A stretch of 64,000 nt of DNA from Planotetraspora thailandica (GCF_016863335.1 NZ_BOOR01000027.1:1-64000), one strand, 5' to 3'; positions 52,686 through 61,810 are shown, numbered from the stretch's first letter. Numbers and translations are program-made. Notes: generated by a model not told the origin, from the letters alone.

Positions 52686-54098
52686 ATGACCTTGTACGAC
52701 ACGGCGGGCCCAGCCTCGCTGAGCAGGGCCGAAATTGCCGATCTCACGGCGCAGGTCGCCGGTCCGGTGGTGCTGCCGGACGACGCGGGCTACCAAGATG
52801 AATGTGCCACCTTCAACCTGATGACCCCGGTACGACCTGCCGTCGCCGTCGGCGCGACCAGCGCGGCCGACGTGCAGGCCGCGGTCCGGTTCGCCGCCGG
52901 ACGAGACCTGCCGGTGGCCGTCCTCGCGACCGGACACCAGGTGGTCCGCTCCGCCGAAGGCGCGGTACTGCTCAACATGTCCAGGATGAACGCGGTGCAC
53001 GTCGACCCCACCAGAAACCTCGCCCGCGTCGAGGGCGGCGTCCGCTGGCGTCAGGTACTCCCCGAAACCGACAAGTACGGCCTCGCCCCGGCCAGCGGCT
53101 CCAGCCCCACCGTCGGCGTCGTCGGCTACCACCTCGGCGGCGGGCTGAGCCCGGTCCTGGGCCGCATGCACGGGTACGCCGCCGACCACGTACAGGCGCT
53201 CGAGATCGTCACCGCGGACGGCGAGCTACGCCAGGTCACCCCCTCCTCCGAGCCGGACCTGTTCTGGGCGCTGCGCGGTGGTAAGAGCAACTTCGGCGTG
53301 GTCACCGCCCTGGAGTTCGCCCTCTTCCCGCTCAAGCACTTCTACGGCGGCGGCCTCTTCTTCGCCGGCGAGTACGCGGCGAAGGTGCTGCACACCTGGC
53401 GGAACTGGGTGGTCGGCCTGCCGCCGGAGATGACTTCCTCCATCGCCTTCCTGCGCCGGCCTCCGCGGCCCGAGATGCCGGAGCCCCTGCGGGGAACCTT
53501 CGTCATGCACGTACGGTTCTCCTCGCTACAGCCCCAGGAGGAAGCCGAACGCCTGCTCGCACCGATACGCGAGATAGCACCGACGGTGATGGACACGATC
53601 ACCGAACTGCCTTACAGCATGGCCGGCAAGGTGCACATGGACCCGCCCAATCCCGTGCCGTGGGTCGAACGCGCGGCAGCGTTGCGAGACTTCCCCCGCG
53701 AGGCCGCCGACGCCCTGCTCGCCGCGGTCGGTCCCGATTCGGGTGCGCGGCTGGTCCTCGTCGAGATACGGGCCCTCGGCGGCGCGCTGGAACGGCCGCC
53801 CGCGGTGCCGAACGCGGTAGCCGGTCGGAGCGTGCGCTGGCAAGTCGTCGGCCTCGGTGCGGGCAGCCCCGACCAGATCCCGGTGTTCCAGGAACAGCTG
53901 AAGAACGTGGTCGACGCGGTGGCACCGTGGGCGCAGAACGAGATGTACGCCAACCTGCTCACCGCCGGCCAGGGCACCACTCCAGAAGAACTGCGCGCCA
54001 TCTACGGCCACGAACGCTACGACCGACTCGCCGCGATCAAGAAGCGGTACGACCCCCGCAACCTGTTCCGCATGAACCACAACATCACGCCCGCCTAG
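52686..54098 (+). CDS. Berberine-bridge-enzyme-type FAD oxidase
   Basis: 470 aa. FAD_binding_4 domain: VAVLATGHQVVRSAEGAVLL carries the His of the covalent-FAD position, followed by RVEGGVRWRQVL and PASGSSPTVGVVGYHLGGGL. The cap domain lies at about 240-420. The BBE C-terminus RYDRLAAIKKRYDPRNLFRM NHNI is intact. In bicovalent members a Cys stands in the second flavin loop; here it is Ser (SGSSPTVG), so the flavin is predicted to be attached through His only. Oxidises an alcohol, sugar or secondary metabolite. No signal peptide is seen. Confidence 0.82.
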   Translation: MTLYDTAGPASLSRAEIADLTAQVAGPVVLPDDAGYQDECATFNLMTPVRPAVAVGATSAADVQAAVRFAAGRDLPVAVLATGHQVVRSAEGAVLLNMSRMNAVHVDPTRNLARVEGGVRWRQVLPETDKYGLAPASGSSPTVGVVGYHLGGGLSPVLGRMHGYAADHVQALEIVTADGELRQVTPSSEPDLFWALRGGKSNFGVVTALEFALFPLKHFYGGGLFFAGEYAAKVLHTWRNWVVGLPPEMTSSIAFLRRPPRPEMPEPLRGTFVMHVRFSSLQPQEEAERLLAPIREIAPTVMDTITELPYSMAGKVHMDPPNPVPWVERAAALRDFPREAADALLAAVGPDSGARLVLVEIRALGGALERPPAVPNAVAGRSVRWQVVGLGAGSPDQIPVFQEQLKNVVDAVAPWAQNEMYANLLTAGQGTTPEELRAIYGHERYDRLAAIKKRYDPRNLFRMNHNITPA

Positions 54099-54425
54099 CG
54101 GCTCTCTCGGGGTCACGGTAGTACTCGCGAAAAATCGGGCGGATATGCCTCGATAGGCTCCTGAGCTGGAGTTTCGCTCGACAGGACTAGTGCTTATGGA
54201 GTTGCGGAGGGCCTACCTGCCCTGGTTCCCCGATTCTCCAAAATGCGGCCGGCCGCCGGAGGAGCCGGCTGCTCTGACCAGGCCCGGACGCGGGTGAGAC
54301 GTGGGCCACTGTCACAGTCTGGACGGCTGCCCTGTCTGGGAGGGTATGACCAAACCTTTTCTCACCTTCGCCGGGTACGTCGCGGCACGCTCGGACAACC
54401 GGACCACTTCGGCTCGGGGGCGGCG
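54099..54425. other. 327-bp intergenic stretch
   Basis: No gene is supported. A CCTCGATAGGCTCCTGAGCTGG segment at about 54151 has TATA-like but incomplete promoter features. Confidence 0.3.
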
Positions 54426-54857
54426 ATGAGGACGTGGACAAGGGCACTCGTCGTTGTGCTCGCCTTGTTGACGGCCACGCTCGGTGTGTGGGCCGGGTTC
54501 GCGCCATTGTCCTTCTACGAGCACGGCCCCCTGCCCTTCCCGGACACGGGCTGGGTGGCGATGCTGCCGCCGTACAACGAACACCTGGTGCGGGACTACG
54601 GCTTCATGAACCTCGGGATGACCGTGGTCTTCGTGGCGGCCGCGATCAGGTTGACTCCGGCGTTGGTCCGTACCAGCACGGCCGCGCTGTTCGTGTTCGC
54701 CGTACCGCACACGGTGTTTCACAGCTTCCACCTGCACCACTTGAGTGCCGCTGAGGCGGCCACCCAGACGATCTCCATCGTGGTGCCGACCGTTGTCCTA
54801 CCCGCTGTCGTGTTCTTGATGGCCAGTGGGCTCAAGCAAGCAGAGATCAAAGCGTGA
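54426..54857 (+). CDS. Four-span membrane protein
   Basis: 143 aa from ATG 54426. Hydrophobic segments are ALVVVLALLTATLGVWAGFA, GFMNLGMTVVFVAAAIRLTP, AALFVFAVPHTVFHSFHLHH (His-rich: H-x3-H-x2-H-x-HH) and TISIVVPTVVLPAVVFLMAS. Similar short actinomycete membrane proteins have the DYGFMNLG and PHxxFHxxHLHxL patterns; function unknown. The His cluster could bind metal or heme, which is inference. Confidence 0.65.
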   Translation: MRTWTRALVVVLALLTATLGVWAGFAPLSFYEHGPLPFPDTGWVAMLPPYNEHLVRDYGFMNLGMTVVFVAAAIRLTPALVRTSTAALFVFAVPHTVFHSFHLHHLSAAEAATQTISIVVPTVVLPAVVFLMASGLKQAEIKA

Positions 54858-54952
54858 CTCCATAGATCCAGGAGAACGGCACCAGGCCATAGGTGGACGT
54901 CCATGACTCATGGTCATCGCAACGCAGGCCGTACGGCAACGCCGTACCGGGC

Positions 54953-55124
54953 CGTCTCCGCGGGTCCTCCGACGTGGCCTTCCTGTGGTTGCCCGTACCG
55001 CCGGGGCTGGCGACCCGCGAGGTGACGCGCGAGCGGCGGTTCGTCGCGATGCCGGCCGGCCACGAGCTGGCCGGGCGGGAGGAGGTCCCCATCGCGGCGT
55101 TGCGTGGAGAGCCGTTCCGCTCTG
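54953..55124 (+). pseudogene. Fragment of a LysR-type effector domain
   Basis: RLRGSSDVAFLWLPVPPGLA, then EVTRERRFVAMPAGHELAGR and EEVPIAALRGEPFR match the central part of a LysR substrate-binding domain (DVAFVRLP, ERRVVALPAGHPLAGR, DEPF). The HTH part and the C-terminus are missing, so it is a relic. Confidence 0.6.
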
Positions 55125-55237
55125 CCGCACGCCGCCGGGCCGGCACGACGCGCGGCGGAGGACGCGAGCACTTCACCTACGACTGCTCCCTGGAAGGGGA
55201 GCGGTTCGGCGACTGCGTCGGCCGGTACGTCTGATCG

Positions 55238-56197
55238 TCAGGGGATCAGCAGCAGCTTGCCCGTCGTACGGCGGGCCTCCAGGTCGTCGTGCGCCTGCCG
55301 GGCCTCGGCCAGCGGGTAGCGCCGGGAGACGTGCACGTTGATCGCGCCGGAGGCGACCCACCCCAGCAGGTCGTCGGCCCGTGCGACGAGCTCCTCGCGC
55401 GTCGCGGTGTAGTAGCCGAGCGACGGCCGGGTGACGAACAACGCGCCCGCCTGGTTCAGCCGCTGGAGGTCGAAGGGCGGCACGGGCCCGCTGGCCGCGC
55501 CGTACAACGCGAGCAGCCCGCGCGGGCGCAGTGAGGCCAGCGAGCCCTCGAAGGTGGAGGCGCCCACCCCGTCGTACACGACGTGGGCGCCGGAGCCGGT
55601 GAGCTCCTTGACCCTCTCGGGGAAGTCGTCGTAACCGAACACCTCGTCGGCGCCGGCCTGCCGCGCGAGCTTCTCCTTCTCGGGCGTGGAGACCGTGCCG
55701 ACGACCCGGGCGCCGCGCAGCTTGGCCATCTGGGTCAGCAGCAGGCCCATCCCGCCGGCCGCCGCGTGCACGAGCACGTCGTCACCCGGCTTGACCTGGT
55801 GGGTCGAATGAGTGAGGTAGTGCGCGGTGAGTCCCTGCAGCATCACGGCGGCCGCCAGATCGGGGGACACGCCCTGGGGCAGCACGATCGCCTTGTCGGC
55901 GGGGATGACGGCCTTCTCCGCGTAGGAGCCGAGCACGTCGGCCCATGCCACCTGGTCGCCGGGCACCACGTCGGCGACGCCCTGCCCCACCGCCGTCACC
56001 GTGCCCGCACCCTCGGAGCCGAGCACGAGCGGCAGCTTCGTCCGATAGCGGCCCTCGCGCCGGTAGACGTCGATGAAGTTGACGCCGCTCGCCGCCACGT
56101 CGACCAGGACCTCTCCCGGACCCGGCACCGGGTCCGGGATTTCGGCGAGTTCGAGCGCCGACGAATCCCCGTGGGCGTTGACGACGATGGCACGCAT
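55238..56197 (-). CDS. NADPH:quinone oxidoreductase (zeta-crystallin-like)
   Basis: 319 aa medium-chain reductase without structural zinc ligands. ELAEIPDPVPGPGEVLVDVA, ASGVNFIDVYRREGRY (the VNxxD pattern of quinone reductases), VLGSEGAGTVTAVGQGV, then the nucleotide loop VLVHAAAGGMGLLLTQMAKL and YDGVGASTF. The end YPLAEARQAHDDLEARRTTG KLLL is typical of the group. Cytosolic two-electron reduction of quinones or enones. Confidence 0.9.
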   Translation of the reverse strand: MRAIVVNAHGDSSALELAEIPDPVPGPGEVLVDVAASGVNFIDVYRREGRYRTKLPLVLGSEGAGTVTAVGQGVADVVPGDQVAWADVLGSYAEKAVIPADKAIVLPQGVSPDLAAAVMLQGLTAHYLTHSTHQVKPGDDVLVHAAAGGMGLLLTQMAKLRGARVVGTVSTPEKEKLARQAGADEVFGYDDFPERVKELTGSGAHVVYDGVGASTFEGSLASLRPRGLLALYGAASGPVPPFDLQRLNQAGALFVTRPSLGYYTATREELVARADDLLGWVASGAINVHVSRRYPLAEARQAHDDLEARRTTGKLLLIP

Positions 56198-56286
56198 GCG
56201 CGACTCCTCATCTCGGATCTACCTCTGATCCTGCCCAACGGGAGCCGTGCCGCGGCTGTTCCCCGCCCTGGTTCAGGCGTCGCGCG

Positions 56287-56976
56287 TCACTGGAATCGGG
56301 ACGCCAGCAGCCGCAGCAGCGGCACGTCCACGCTCTCCAGCGTGGTCACCCTGGCCACCCCCTCCGGTACGGCTTCCGCCCCGCCGGAGAGGACGACCGT
56401 GCACCCGGCGGCCTGGGCGGAGGCCACCCCCGTGGGGCTGTCCTCGATGGCGACGCAGTTCTCCGGGGCGACCCCGAGTTTCTTCGCGGCGGTCAGATAG
56501 GGGTCGGGGGCGGGTTTGTTCCTGCCGCCCTCGTCGGCGGCGATCGACAGCTGGAAACGGTCGGCGCCCACGGTCTCCAGCACCAGGTCGACGACCTGCC
56601 GGGGCGAGGCGCTGACGAGCGCCGCGGGCACTCCCTCCGCACGCAGCGCGTCGAGCAGGGCGAGGGCTCCCGGCAACACGGTCACCCCCGCCTCGACCCG
56701 TACGCTGAACGCCCTGGTGACCATGGCCTCCACCTTGTCCTGGTCCAGCGGATCCTCGGCCAGCCGTACGAGGTGCGCCGCGGCGTCCTCGATCGACAGG
56801 CCGAGAAGGGTCCGCTGGTCGGAGGCGGAAAGGGCCGATCCGAGGTGGAGGGCGACCTCGAAGCAGGCCGCCCACCACAGACCTTCGGTGTCCACGACGG
56901 TGCCGTCCATGTCGAACAGGACGGCGCCCAGCTCTCCGGAAATCTCGCCGACCGGCCCCTTGGGCTCAGACGACAT
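56287..56976 (-). CDS. HAD-family phosphatase (beta-phosphoglucomutase-like)
   Basis: 229 aa from ATG 56976, overlapping the stop of the ABC ATPase by 11 bp. Motif I VLFDMDGTVVDTEGLWW (nucleophile Asp, acid Asp), motif II VSASPRQVVDLV, the Lys in GRNKPAPDPYL and motif IV VAIEDSPTGVASAQAAG. Cap type C1. Part of the ABC operon by overlap, so it may dephosphorylate the imported phosphate or phosphonate ester. The specific substrate is not evident. Confidence 0.85.
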   Translation of the reverse strand: MSSEPKGPVGEISGELGAVLFDMDGTVVDTEGLWWAACFEVALHLGSALSASDQRTLLGLSIEDAAAHLVRLAEDPLDQDKVEAMVTRAFSVRVEAGVTVLPGALALLDALRAEGVPAALVSASPRQVVDLVLETVGADRFQLSIAADEGGRNKPAPDPYLTAAKKLGVAPENCVAIEDSPTGVASAQAAGCTVVLSGGAEAVPEGVARVTTLESVDVPLLRLLASRFQ

Positions 56977-58057
56977 CGTGCTGCGGCACCAGGCCTTCCA
57001 CCGTTGCCGACTGAGCCTGCGGCGCCGCCGCCGATACGAGCACGGGGCGCTCCACCAGGGAGACCCGTACGCGCGTGCCGGGGGCGAGCCGCGTGGTGTC
57101 GTGACCCGGCACGTCGGCCAGCACCTCGGTGTCGCCGAGCTGGATGCGCAGCCGCGCCGTCGACCCGCGGAAGGACGAGACCAGGACCATCCCGATTGCC
57201 TCAGCATCGGGAGTGACCTGCACGGCCTCCGGGCGGACGAGCACCTCGACGTCGGGGGTCGCGGGGACCTCGCCGTCGACGGGCAGGAGCTGCCCGAGCA
57301 CGGTGACCTTGTCGCCGGACACGCGGCCGGGGATGCGGTTCATCGTGCCGACGAACTCCGCGACGAACGGCGTGGCGGGCCGGTCGTACAGCGTGGCCGG
57401 GTCGGCGACCTGCTCCAGGCGGCCCGCCCGCAGCACGGCGACCCGGTCGGCCATCGACAGGGCCTCCTCCTGGTCGTGCGTCACGAAGATCGTCGTGATG
57501 CCGAGCGAGAGCTGCAGCCGCCGGATCTCGTCACGCAGACTGATCCGCACCTTGGCGTCGAGCGCGGACAGCGGCTCGTCGAGCAGCAGCACGCGCGGCT
57601 CCAGCGCGAGCGCGCGGGCGAGCGCCACACGCTGCTGCTGACCGCCGGACAGCTGGTGCGGGAACCGCTCGCCGATGTGCGGCAGGCCGATCAGCTCCAG
57701 CAGCTCCTGAGCGCGGGCGTGCCGCTTGGCGGCGGCCACCTTGCGGACCCGCAGCCCGAAGGCCACGTTGTCCTTGATGCTGAGGTTGGGGAACAGGCTG
57801 TAGGACTGGAAGACCATGCCGGCGTCACGCTTGTTGGCCGGCACCCGGGTGATGTCCTTGTCGTCGACCAGCACGGCGCCCTCATCCGGCTGCTCGAAGC
57901 CGGCGACGCACCGCAGGGCGGTCGTCTTCCCGCAGCCCGAGGGGCCGAGGAAGGCGATCAGCTCGCCGGGCTCGATGGTGAGATCCAGCCCGTCAAGCGC
58001 GAGTGTGCCGGCGAAATTCCGGCGGAGCCCGCGCAGCTCCACCTTGGCCCCGTTCAT
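56966..58057 (-). CDS. ABC importer ATP-binding protein with TOBE domain (Fe/phosphonate/polyamine type)
   Basis: 363 aa. Walker A GPSGCGKTTALR, the Q-loop VFQSYSLFPNLS, signature LSGGQQQRVALARAL, Walker B VLLLDEPLSALDAKV and the switch IFVTHDQEEALSMAD. The C-terminal roughly 120 residues form the TOBE regulatory domain (FVAEFVGTMNRIPGRVSGDK, VLVRPEAVQV). Class is FbpC/PotA/PhnT. Overlaps the next permease by 4 bp. Confidence 0.9.
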   Translation of the reverse strand: MNGAKVELRGLRRNFAGTLALDGLDLTIEPGELIAFLGPSGCGKTTALRCVAGFEQPDEGAVLVDDKDITRVPANKRDAGMVFQSYSLFPNLSIKDNVAFGLRVRKVAAAKRHARAQELLELIGLPHIGERFPHQLSGGQQQRVALARALALEPRVLLLDEPLSALDAKVRISLRDEIRRLQLSLGITTIFVTHDQEEALSMADRVAVLRAGRLEQVADPATLYDRPATPFVAEFVGTMNRIPGRVSGDKVTVLGQLLPVDGEVPATPDVEVLVRPEAVQVTPDAEAIGMVLVSSFRGSTARLRIQLGDTEVLADVPGHDTTRLAPGTRVRVSLVERPVLVSAAAPQAQSATVEGLVPQHDVV

Positions 58058-58956
58058 GAGCCACTCCTTTGCCTAGCGCCGGCCGACGACAGGGCGAGCA
58101 GCAGCAGCCAGGTGATCAGGAGGCTGAACACCGAGACGGCCACAGAGACCTGCGCCTGCGAGCCGGAGATCGTGTAGATCCAGACGGGGAAGGTCTGGAA
58201 GTGCAGCAGACTCGCGATCGTGAACTCTCCGAGCACGAGTGCCAGCGTGAGGAAAGACGCACTGGCCAGGGACGACCTCAGGTTCGGCACGATCACCCGG
58301 AAGATCAGGTGCGGCCACGACGCGCCGAGGTTCCTGGCCGCCTCCACGAGCGTGCGCACGTCGATCGCGCCCAGGCCCGCGTCCAGGGCCCGGTAGACGA
58401 ACGGCAGCGCCAGGATGACGTACGCCAGCACCAGCACCACAGGGAAGTTCTCGTCCTGGATCGCGAAGATCGTCTGGTAGAACGGCGTGCTCGCCAGGTA
58501 GTCGGGCCCGAACTGCAGCACCGTGTTGATGCCGGCGACGAAGGTGATCGGCGGCACCACGAGGGGGAGGGTGCAGACGACCTCCAGCACCGGCTTCAGC
58601 TTGGGCATGCTGAGCCGTACGGCCAGCATCGCGGGCAGCGTCAGGAGCAGGACCACCACGATGGTGGCGACACCGAGACCGATCGACAGCAGCAGGGACT
58701 GGCCGAAGCCCTCGGTGGTGAAGATCTGGCCGTAGGCGTCCAGGGAGAAGTCCTGCTCGGGCGCCTTGACCGTGAACATGAACGAGGCGAGCAGCGGAAC
58801 CAGGAAGTAGACCGCGGCGATCGCCAGGATCACGCCGCGCCACACCCGGATCCGGCGCCGCCTTCCCTGCCCGGTGGGAGCGGTGGGCCCGTCCGCGACG
58901 GTCATGGCCGGGGGAGTCAGCGGAGCCATCGGGCCCTCGGGAGTCAGCGCAGCCAT
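58054..58956 (-). CDS. ABC importer permease 2 (PhnV/PotC-like)
   Basis: 300 aa. After a Pro-rich head the spans run from RGVILAIAAVYFLVPLLASF. The EAA loop is TLVEAARNLGASWPHLIFRV and the last spans LLHFQTFPVWIYTISGS and FSLLITWLLLLALSS are visible. Start ATG 58956 overlaps permease 1 by 13 bp; ATG 58926 would also give an intact protein. Confidence 0.87.
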   Translation of the reverse strand: MAALTPEGPMAPLTPPAMTVADGPTAPTGQGRRRRIRVWRGVILAIAAVYFLVPLLASFMFTVKAPEQDFSLDAYGQIFTTEGFGQSLLLSIGLGVATIVVVLLLTLPAMLAVRLSMPKLKPVLEVVCTLPLVVPPITFVAGINTVLQFGPDYLASTPFYQTIFAIQDENFPVVLVLAYVILALPFVYRALDAGLGAIDVRTLVEAARNLGASWPHLIFRVIVPNLRSSLASASFLTLALVLGEFTIASLLHFQTFPVWIYTISGSQAQVSVAVSVFSLLITWLLLLALSSAGARQRSGS

Positions 58957-59813
58957 CGGGCGCTCCTTCGCTGCAGCGGGAGGTAGACCGCCATGACGAG
59001 GCCCGCAACGATGATCATGTCGAGGCTGAGGGCGAGCGCGACGTTCTCGTGGCCGATCAGGACGTTGCCCGACAGCGCGTTGGCGATCTGCAGGGTGACC
59101 AGGGGGACGGTCCCTCCGACCATCGCCGCCGCCGTCGCGTACGCCGCGAAGGCGCCGCCGAACAGCAGCACGACTCCGCCCAGCAGGGTCGGCGTCAGCA
59201 CCGGGATCCCGACGTGCCGCCAGTACTGCCAGGTGTTCGCGCCGTTGTTCTGGGCCGCCTCACGCCACTGCGGGCGCAGGCCGTCCAGAGCAGGCACGAC
59301 CACGACGACCATCAGCGGGACGGAGAAGTACAGGTAGACCAGGGCGAGGCCCCAGAAGTTGTACAGGCTCCACCCGACCGAGTCGAGGCCGAGGGCCGAG
59401 GTGATCACGCCGGAGTTCCCCAGGGTGGCGATCCAGGCGAAGGCCAGGGGAATGCCGCCGAAGTTGGACAACACGCCGGACGCCGTGAGCACCGCCTCAC
59501 GCAGCATGCGGAACCGCGAGGTGACCACGGCCTGGGCGAGGAACGTCCCCAGCAGCGCCCCCACGACCGCGACGAGCGCGGAGAGCTTCACGCTCCCGAT
59601 CATGGCGGTGAGGTAGGCGCCCTGCACCGACTCGGTGATGTTCGCGGCGCTGAACGCGCCCTCACGCTTGAACGTGCCGCCGAGAATGATCACGAGGGGC
59701 ACGCCGAAGATGAGGACGACGAAGGCCAGCAGCGGTACGGTCGCAAGCCAGCTCTTGGACCTCGTACGGCCGCCGCGGGGGGCGGCCGTACGAACTTCGG
59801 ACGGTGCCGACAT
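58944..59813 (-). CDS. ABC importer permease 1 (PhnU/PotB-like)
   Basis: 289 aa with six spans beginning WLATVPLLAFVVLIFGVPLV IILGG. The conserved loop is QWREAAQNNGANTWQYWRHV (EAA---G). ATG 59813 overlaps the stop of the binding protein (ATGA). Works with permease 2 and the TOBE ATPase. Confidence 0.87.
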   Translation of the reverse strand: MSAPSEVRTAAPRGGRTRSKSWLATVPLLAFVVLIFGVPLVIILGGTFKREGAFSAANITESVQGAYLTAMIGSVKLSALVAVVGALLGTFLAQAVVTSRFRMLREAVLTASGVLSNFGGIPLAFAWIATLGNSGVITSALGLDSVGWSLYNFWGLALVYLYFSVPLMVVVVVPALDGLRPQWREAAQNNGANTWQYWRHVGIPVLTPTLLGGVVLLFGGAFAAYATAAAMVGGTVPLVTLQIANALSGNVLIGHENVALALSLDMIIVAGLVMAVYLPLQRRSARWLR

Positions 59814-60961
59814 CAGCCCGCGACCGCCGCGCCCCAGCCGCTCGCCAGGGTCGCCTTCGCCTTGTCGACCTGCTCAGGCGTGGGGAAGGTCGGGGTGCCG
59901 TCGACCTGGGGAAGCGCGGAAACCAGCGAGGCGTCGGCGCTGCCGTCGGCCTGCATCGCGGGCAGCAGCACCGGGCGGGCGTAGCCCTTCAGCCACAGGT
60001 TCTGGCCCTCGGCGCTGTAGAGGAACTCCTCCCAGAGGCGGGCGGCCGCCGGGTGGGGAGCCGTCTTGTTGATCGCCTGGGAGTAGTAGCTGGCGTACTT
60101 GCCGTCGGTCGGGATGGCGATCTTCCAGTCGACGCCCTTGCTGGCGAACTCCTTGGAGTAGCTCGCGTTGAGGTAGTCCCAGTCGATGCTGATCGGGGTC
60201 TCGCCCTTTTCGACCGTGGCCGGGGTGGACTCGACGGGGTTGTAGTTGCCGGACTGCTTCAGCTTCTTGAAGAAGTCGAGGCCGGGCTGGATGTCGTCGA
60301 AGGAGCCCTGGTTGGCCAGCGCGGCGGCGTAGACGCCGGCGAACGCCGAGCCGGACTTGGTCGGGTCGCCGTTCATGGCGACCTTGCCCTTGTACTCGGG
60401 CTTCAGCAGGTCGGCAAAGGTCGTCGGGCAGTTGGTGACCTTCTTGGCGTCGCAGCCGATGGAGATGTAGCCGCCGTAGTCGTAGAACCAGGCGCCGTTC
60501 GCGTCCTTCTGGCCGTCAGGGATCTTGTCCCAGCTCTGGACCTTGTAGTTGGCGAACAGGCCCTCCTGCGCGCCGCTGAGGGCGAAGGCGGCGCCGAGGT
60601 CGAGGACGTCGGGGGCGCGGTCCTGGCCCTTCAGGGTCTTGACCGCGTTGATCTCGTCCTGGCTGGAGCCGTCGGGGTTGTCGCTGTTGACCTTGATGCC
60701 GTACTTGGTCGAGAAGGTCTGGATGATCTCGCCGTAGTTCGCCCAGTCCGGCGGGAGCGTGATGACGTTGAGCTGGCCTTCCTTCTTGGCCGCCTCGACG
60801 AGCTTGTCGAGACCACCGAAGTCCTGGACGGAGGTCGCCGTGGCGGCGTTAACGCCTCCCGAGGCGGACGTGGTGTCCGACTTGGGGGCCGAACCGCACG
60901 CGGCGGCGGTCAGGGTGGCTAGGGTAAGCGCGGCCATTGCGCCGACGATACGAGTGGACAA
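59813..60961 (-). CDS. ABC importer substrate-binding lipoprotein (Fe/phosphonate-type family)
   Basis: 382 aa from TTG 60961, chosen because GGGAGG stands 4 nt upstream and the product then opens with a lipoprotein signal (STRIVGAMAALTLATLTAAAC, lipobox AAAC at about 22). The frame is open to 61090 but would bury the signal. SBP_bac_6/8-like text: GLDKLVEAAKKEGQLNVITL, APDVLDLGAAFALSGAQEGL, GWVD-like NGAWFYDYGGYISIGCDAKK, and AARLWEEFLYSAEGQNLWLK. Family ligands are iron, 2-aminoethylphosphonate, polyamines or thiamine. The HAD phosphatase in the operon and the GntR/UTRA regulator favour a phosphorus compound; unproven. Confidence 0.87.
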   Translation of the reverse strand: MSTRIVGAMAALTLATLTAAACGSAPKSDTTSASGGVNAATATSVQDFGGLDKLVEAAKKEGQLNVITLPPDWANYGEIIQTFSTKYGIKVNSDNPDGSSQDEINAVKTLKGQDRAPDVLDLGAAFALSGAQEGLFANYKVQSWDKIPDGQKDANGAWFYDYGGYISIGCDAKKVTNCPTTFADLLKPEYKGKVAMNGDPTKSGSAFAGVYAAALANQGSFDDIQPGLDFFKKLKQSGNYNPVESTPATVEKGETPISIDWDYLNASYSKEFASKGVDWKIAIPTDGKYASYYSQAINKTAPHPAAARLWEEFLYSAEGQNLWLKGYARPVLLPAMQADGSADASLVSALPQVDGTPTFPTPEQVDKAKATLASGWGAAVAG

Positions 60962-61001
60962 CGTTCCTCCCACTGAGATATGTGGATCGAACCTAGGGCA
61001 A

Positions 61002-61015
61002 CTTGTACAAACAAG
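61002..61015. promoter_or_regulatory. Candidate GntR operator in the divergent promoter
   Basis: CTTGTACAAACAAG contains the perfect palindrome TTGTACAA (61003-61010) and the inverted repeat CTTGT-4-ACAAG. It lies 40 bp from the binding-protein start and 57 bp from the GntR start. Confidence 0.5.
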
Positions 61016-61072
61016 CGAGACCAGTAAGTCGCATATCGATGTCAGTCGAGTGAACGGAGAGGGACAGGGACG

Positions 61073-61810
61073 ATGGCGCGTTATGAACACATCGCAGGGG
61101 AACTGCGGGACGCGATCGTCCGAGGCGACTACCCGATCGGCGCCCAGTTACCCTCAGAGGCCGCCCTGGCCTCGCGTTTCTCTGCGTCCCGCGGCACCGT
61201 CCGCCAGGCCGTCGCCATGCTGGTCTCGGAGGGCCTGGTCGGCTCCCGGCAGGGCGCGCGGCGCATCGTGCTCGGCAGCGAGCGCAGCCAGAGCTTCGCG
61301 GAGTTGCACAGCTTTGCGCAGTGGGCGCGCTCAGTCGGCCATCAGGCCGGCGGTCAGGTGATCGGTTCCCGCCGCCGTTCCGCAACCTCCGGTGAGGCCG
61401 CGCGGCTGGGGATCGAGCCGGGGGAGGAGGTGCTCGCGGTGCTCAGGCTCCGGCGGCTCGACGGAGAACCGGTGCTGGTGGAGCGGACCGTTTACGCGAG
61501 CTGGATCGCCCCCGCGGTGGAGCGGCTCGACCCGGCCTGCGAGTCGGTCACTCAGGAGCTCTACGAGACGGTCGGCCTGGTCTTCGCCTATGGCGAGCAC
61601 CTGATCGACGCGGTCTCCGCGGGCGCCGAGGACGCGCGGATGCTCGGCGTGCGCCGGGGCAGCCCCTTGTTGCGTCAGCGGCGTACCACGACCACCCAGG
61701 AAGGCCGTCCGGTCGAGTGCTCCGACGACCGTTACCGGGCGGGCAGCGTCACCTTCAGCATCCGCAATTCTCACTCGGCCAACTCCCTGGTCCGCAGGGC
61801 CGGCGACTGA
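61073..61810 (+). CDS. GntR-family regulator with UTRA effector domain (HutC/PhnF type)
   Basis: 245 aa from ATG 61073. Winged helix MARYEHIAGELRDAIVRGDY, PIGAQLPSEAALASRFSASR and GTVRQAVAMLVSEGLVGSRQ is classic GntR. The UTRA domain (about 85-240) shows ARLGIEPGEEVLAVLRLRRL, DGEPVLVERTVYASWI and GSPLLRQRRTTTTQEGRPVE CSDDRYR. It is divergent from the ABC-HAD operon and shares the palindrome at 61002, so it is the likely local repressor. Confidence 0.9.
   Translation: MARYEHIAGELRDAIVRGDYPIGAQLPSEAALASRFSASRGTVRQAVAMLVSEGLVGSRQGARRIVLGSERSQSFAELHSFAQWARSVGHQAGGQVIGSRRRSATSGEAARLGIEPGEEVLAVLRLRRLDGEPVLVERTVYASWIAPAVERLDPACESVTQELYETVGLVFAYGEHLIDAVSAGAEDARMLGVRRGSPLLRQRRTTTTQEGRPVECSDDRYRAGSVTFSIRNSHSANSLVRRAGD

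Noticed and set aside
56516-58177. 553-codon plus-strand frame over the HAD and ATPase genes
   Set aside because: Antisense shadow; the minus-strand proteins carry full HAD and ABC motifs and are in a coupled operon.
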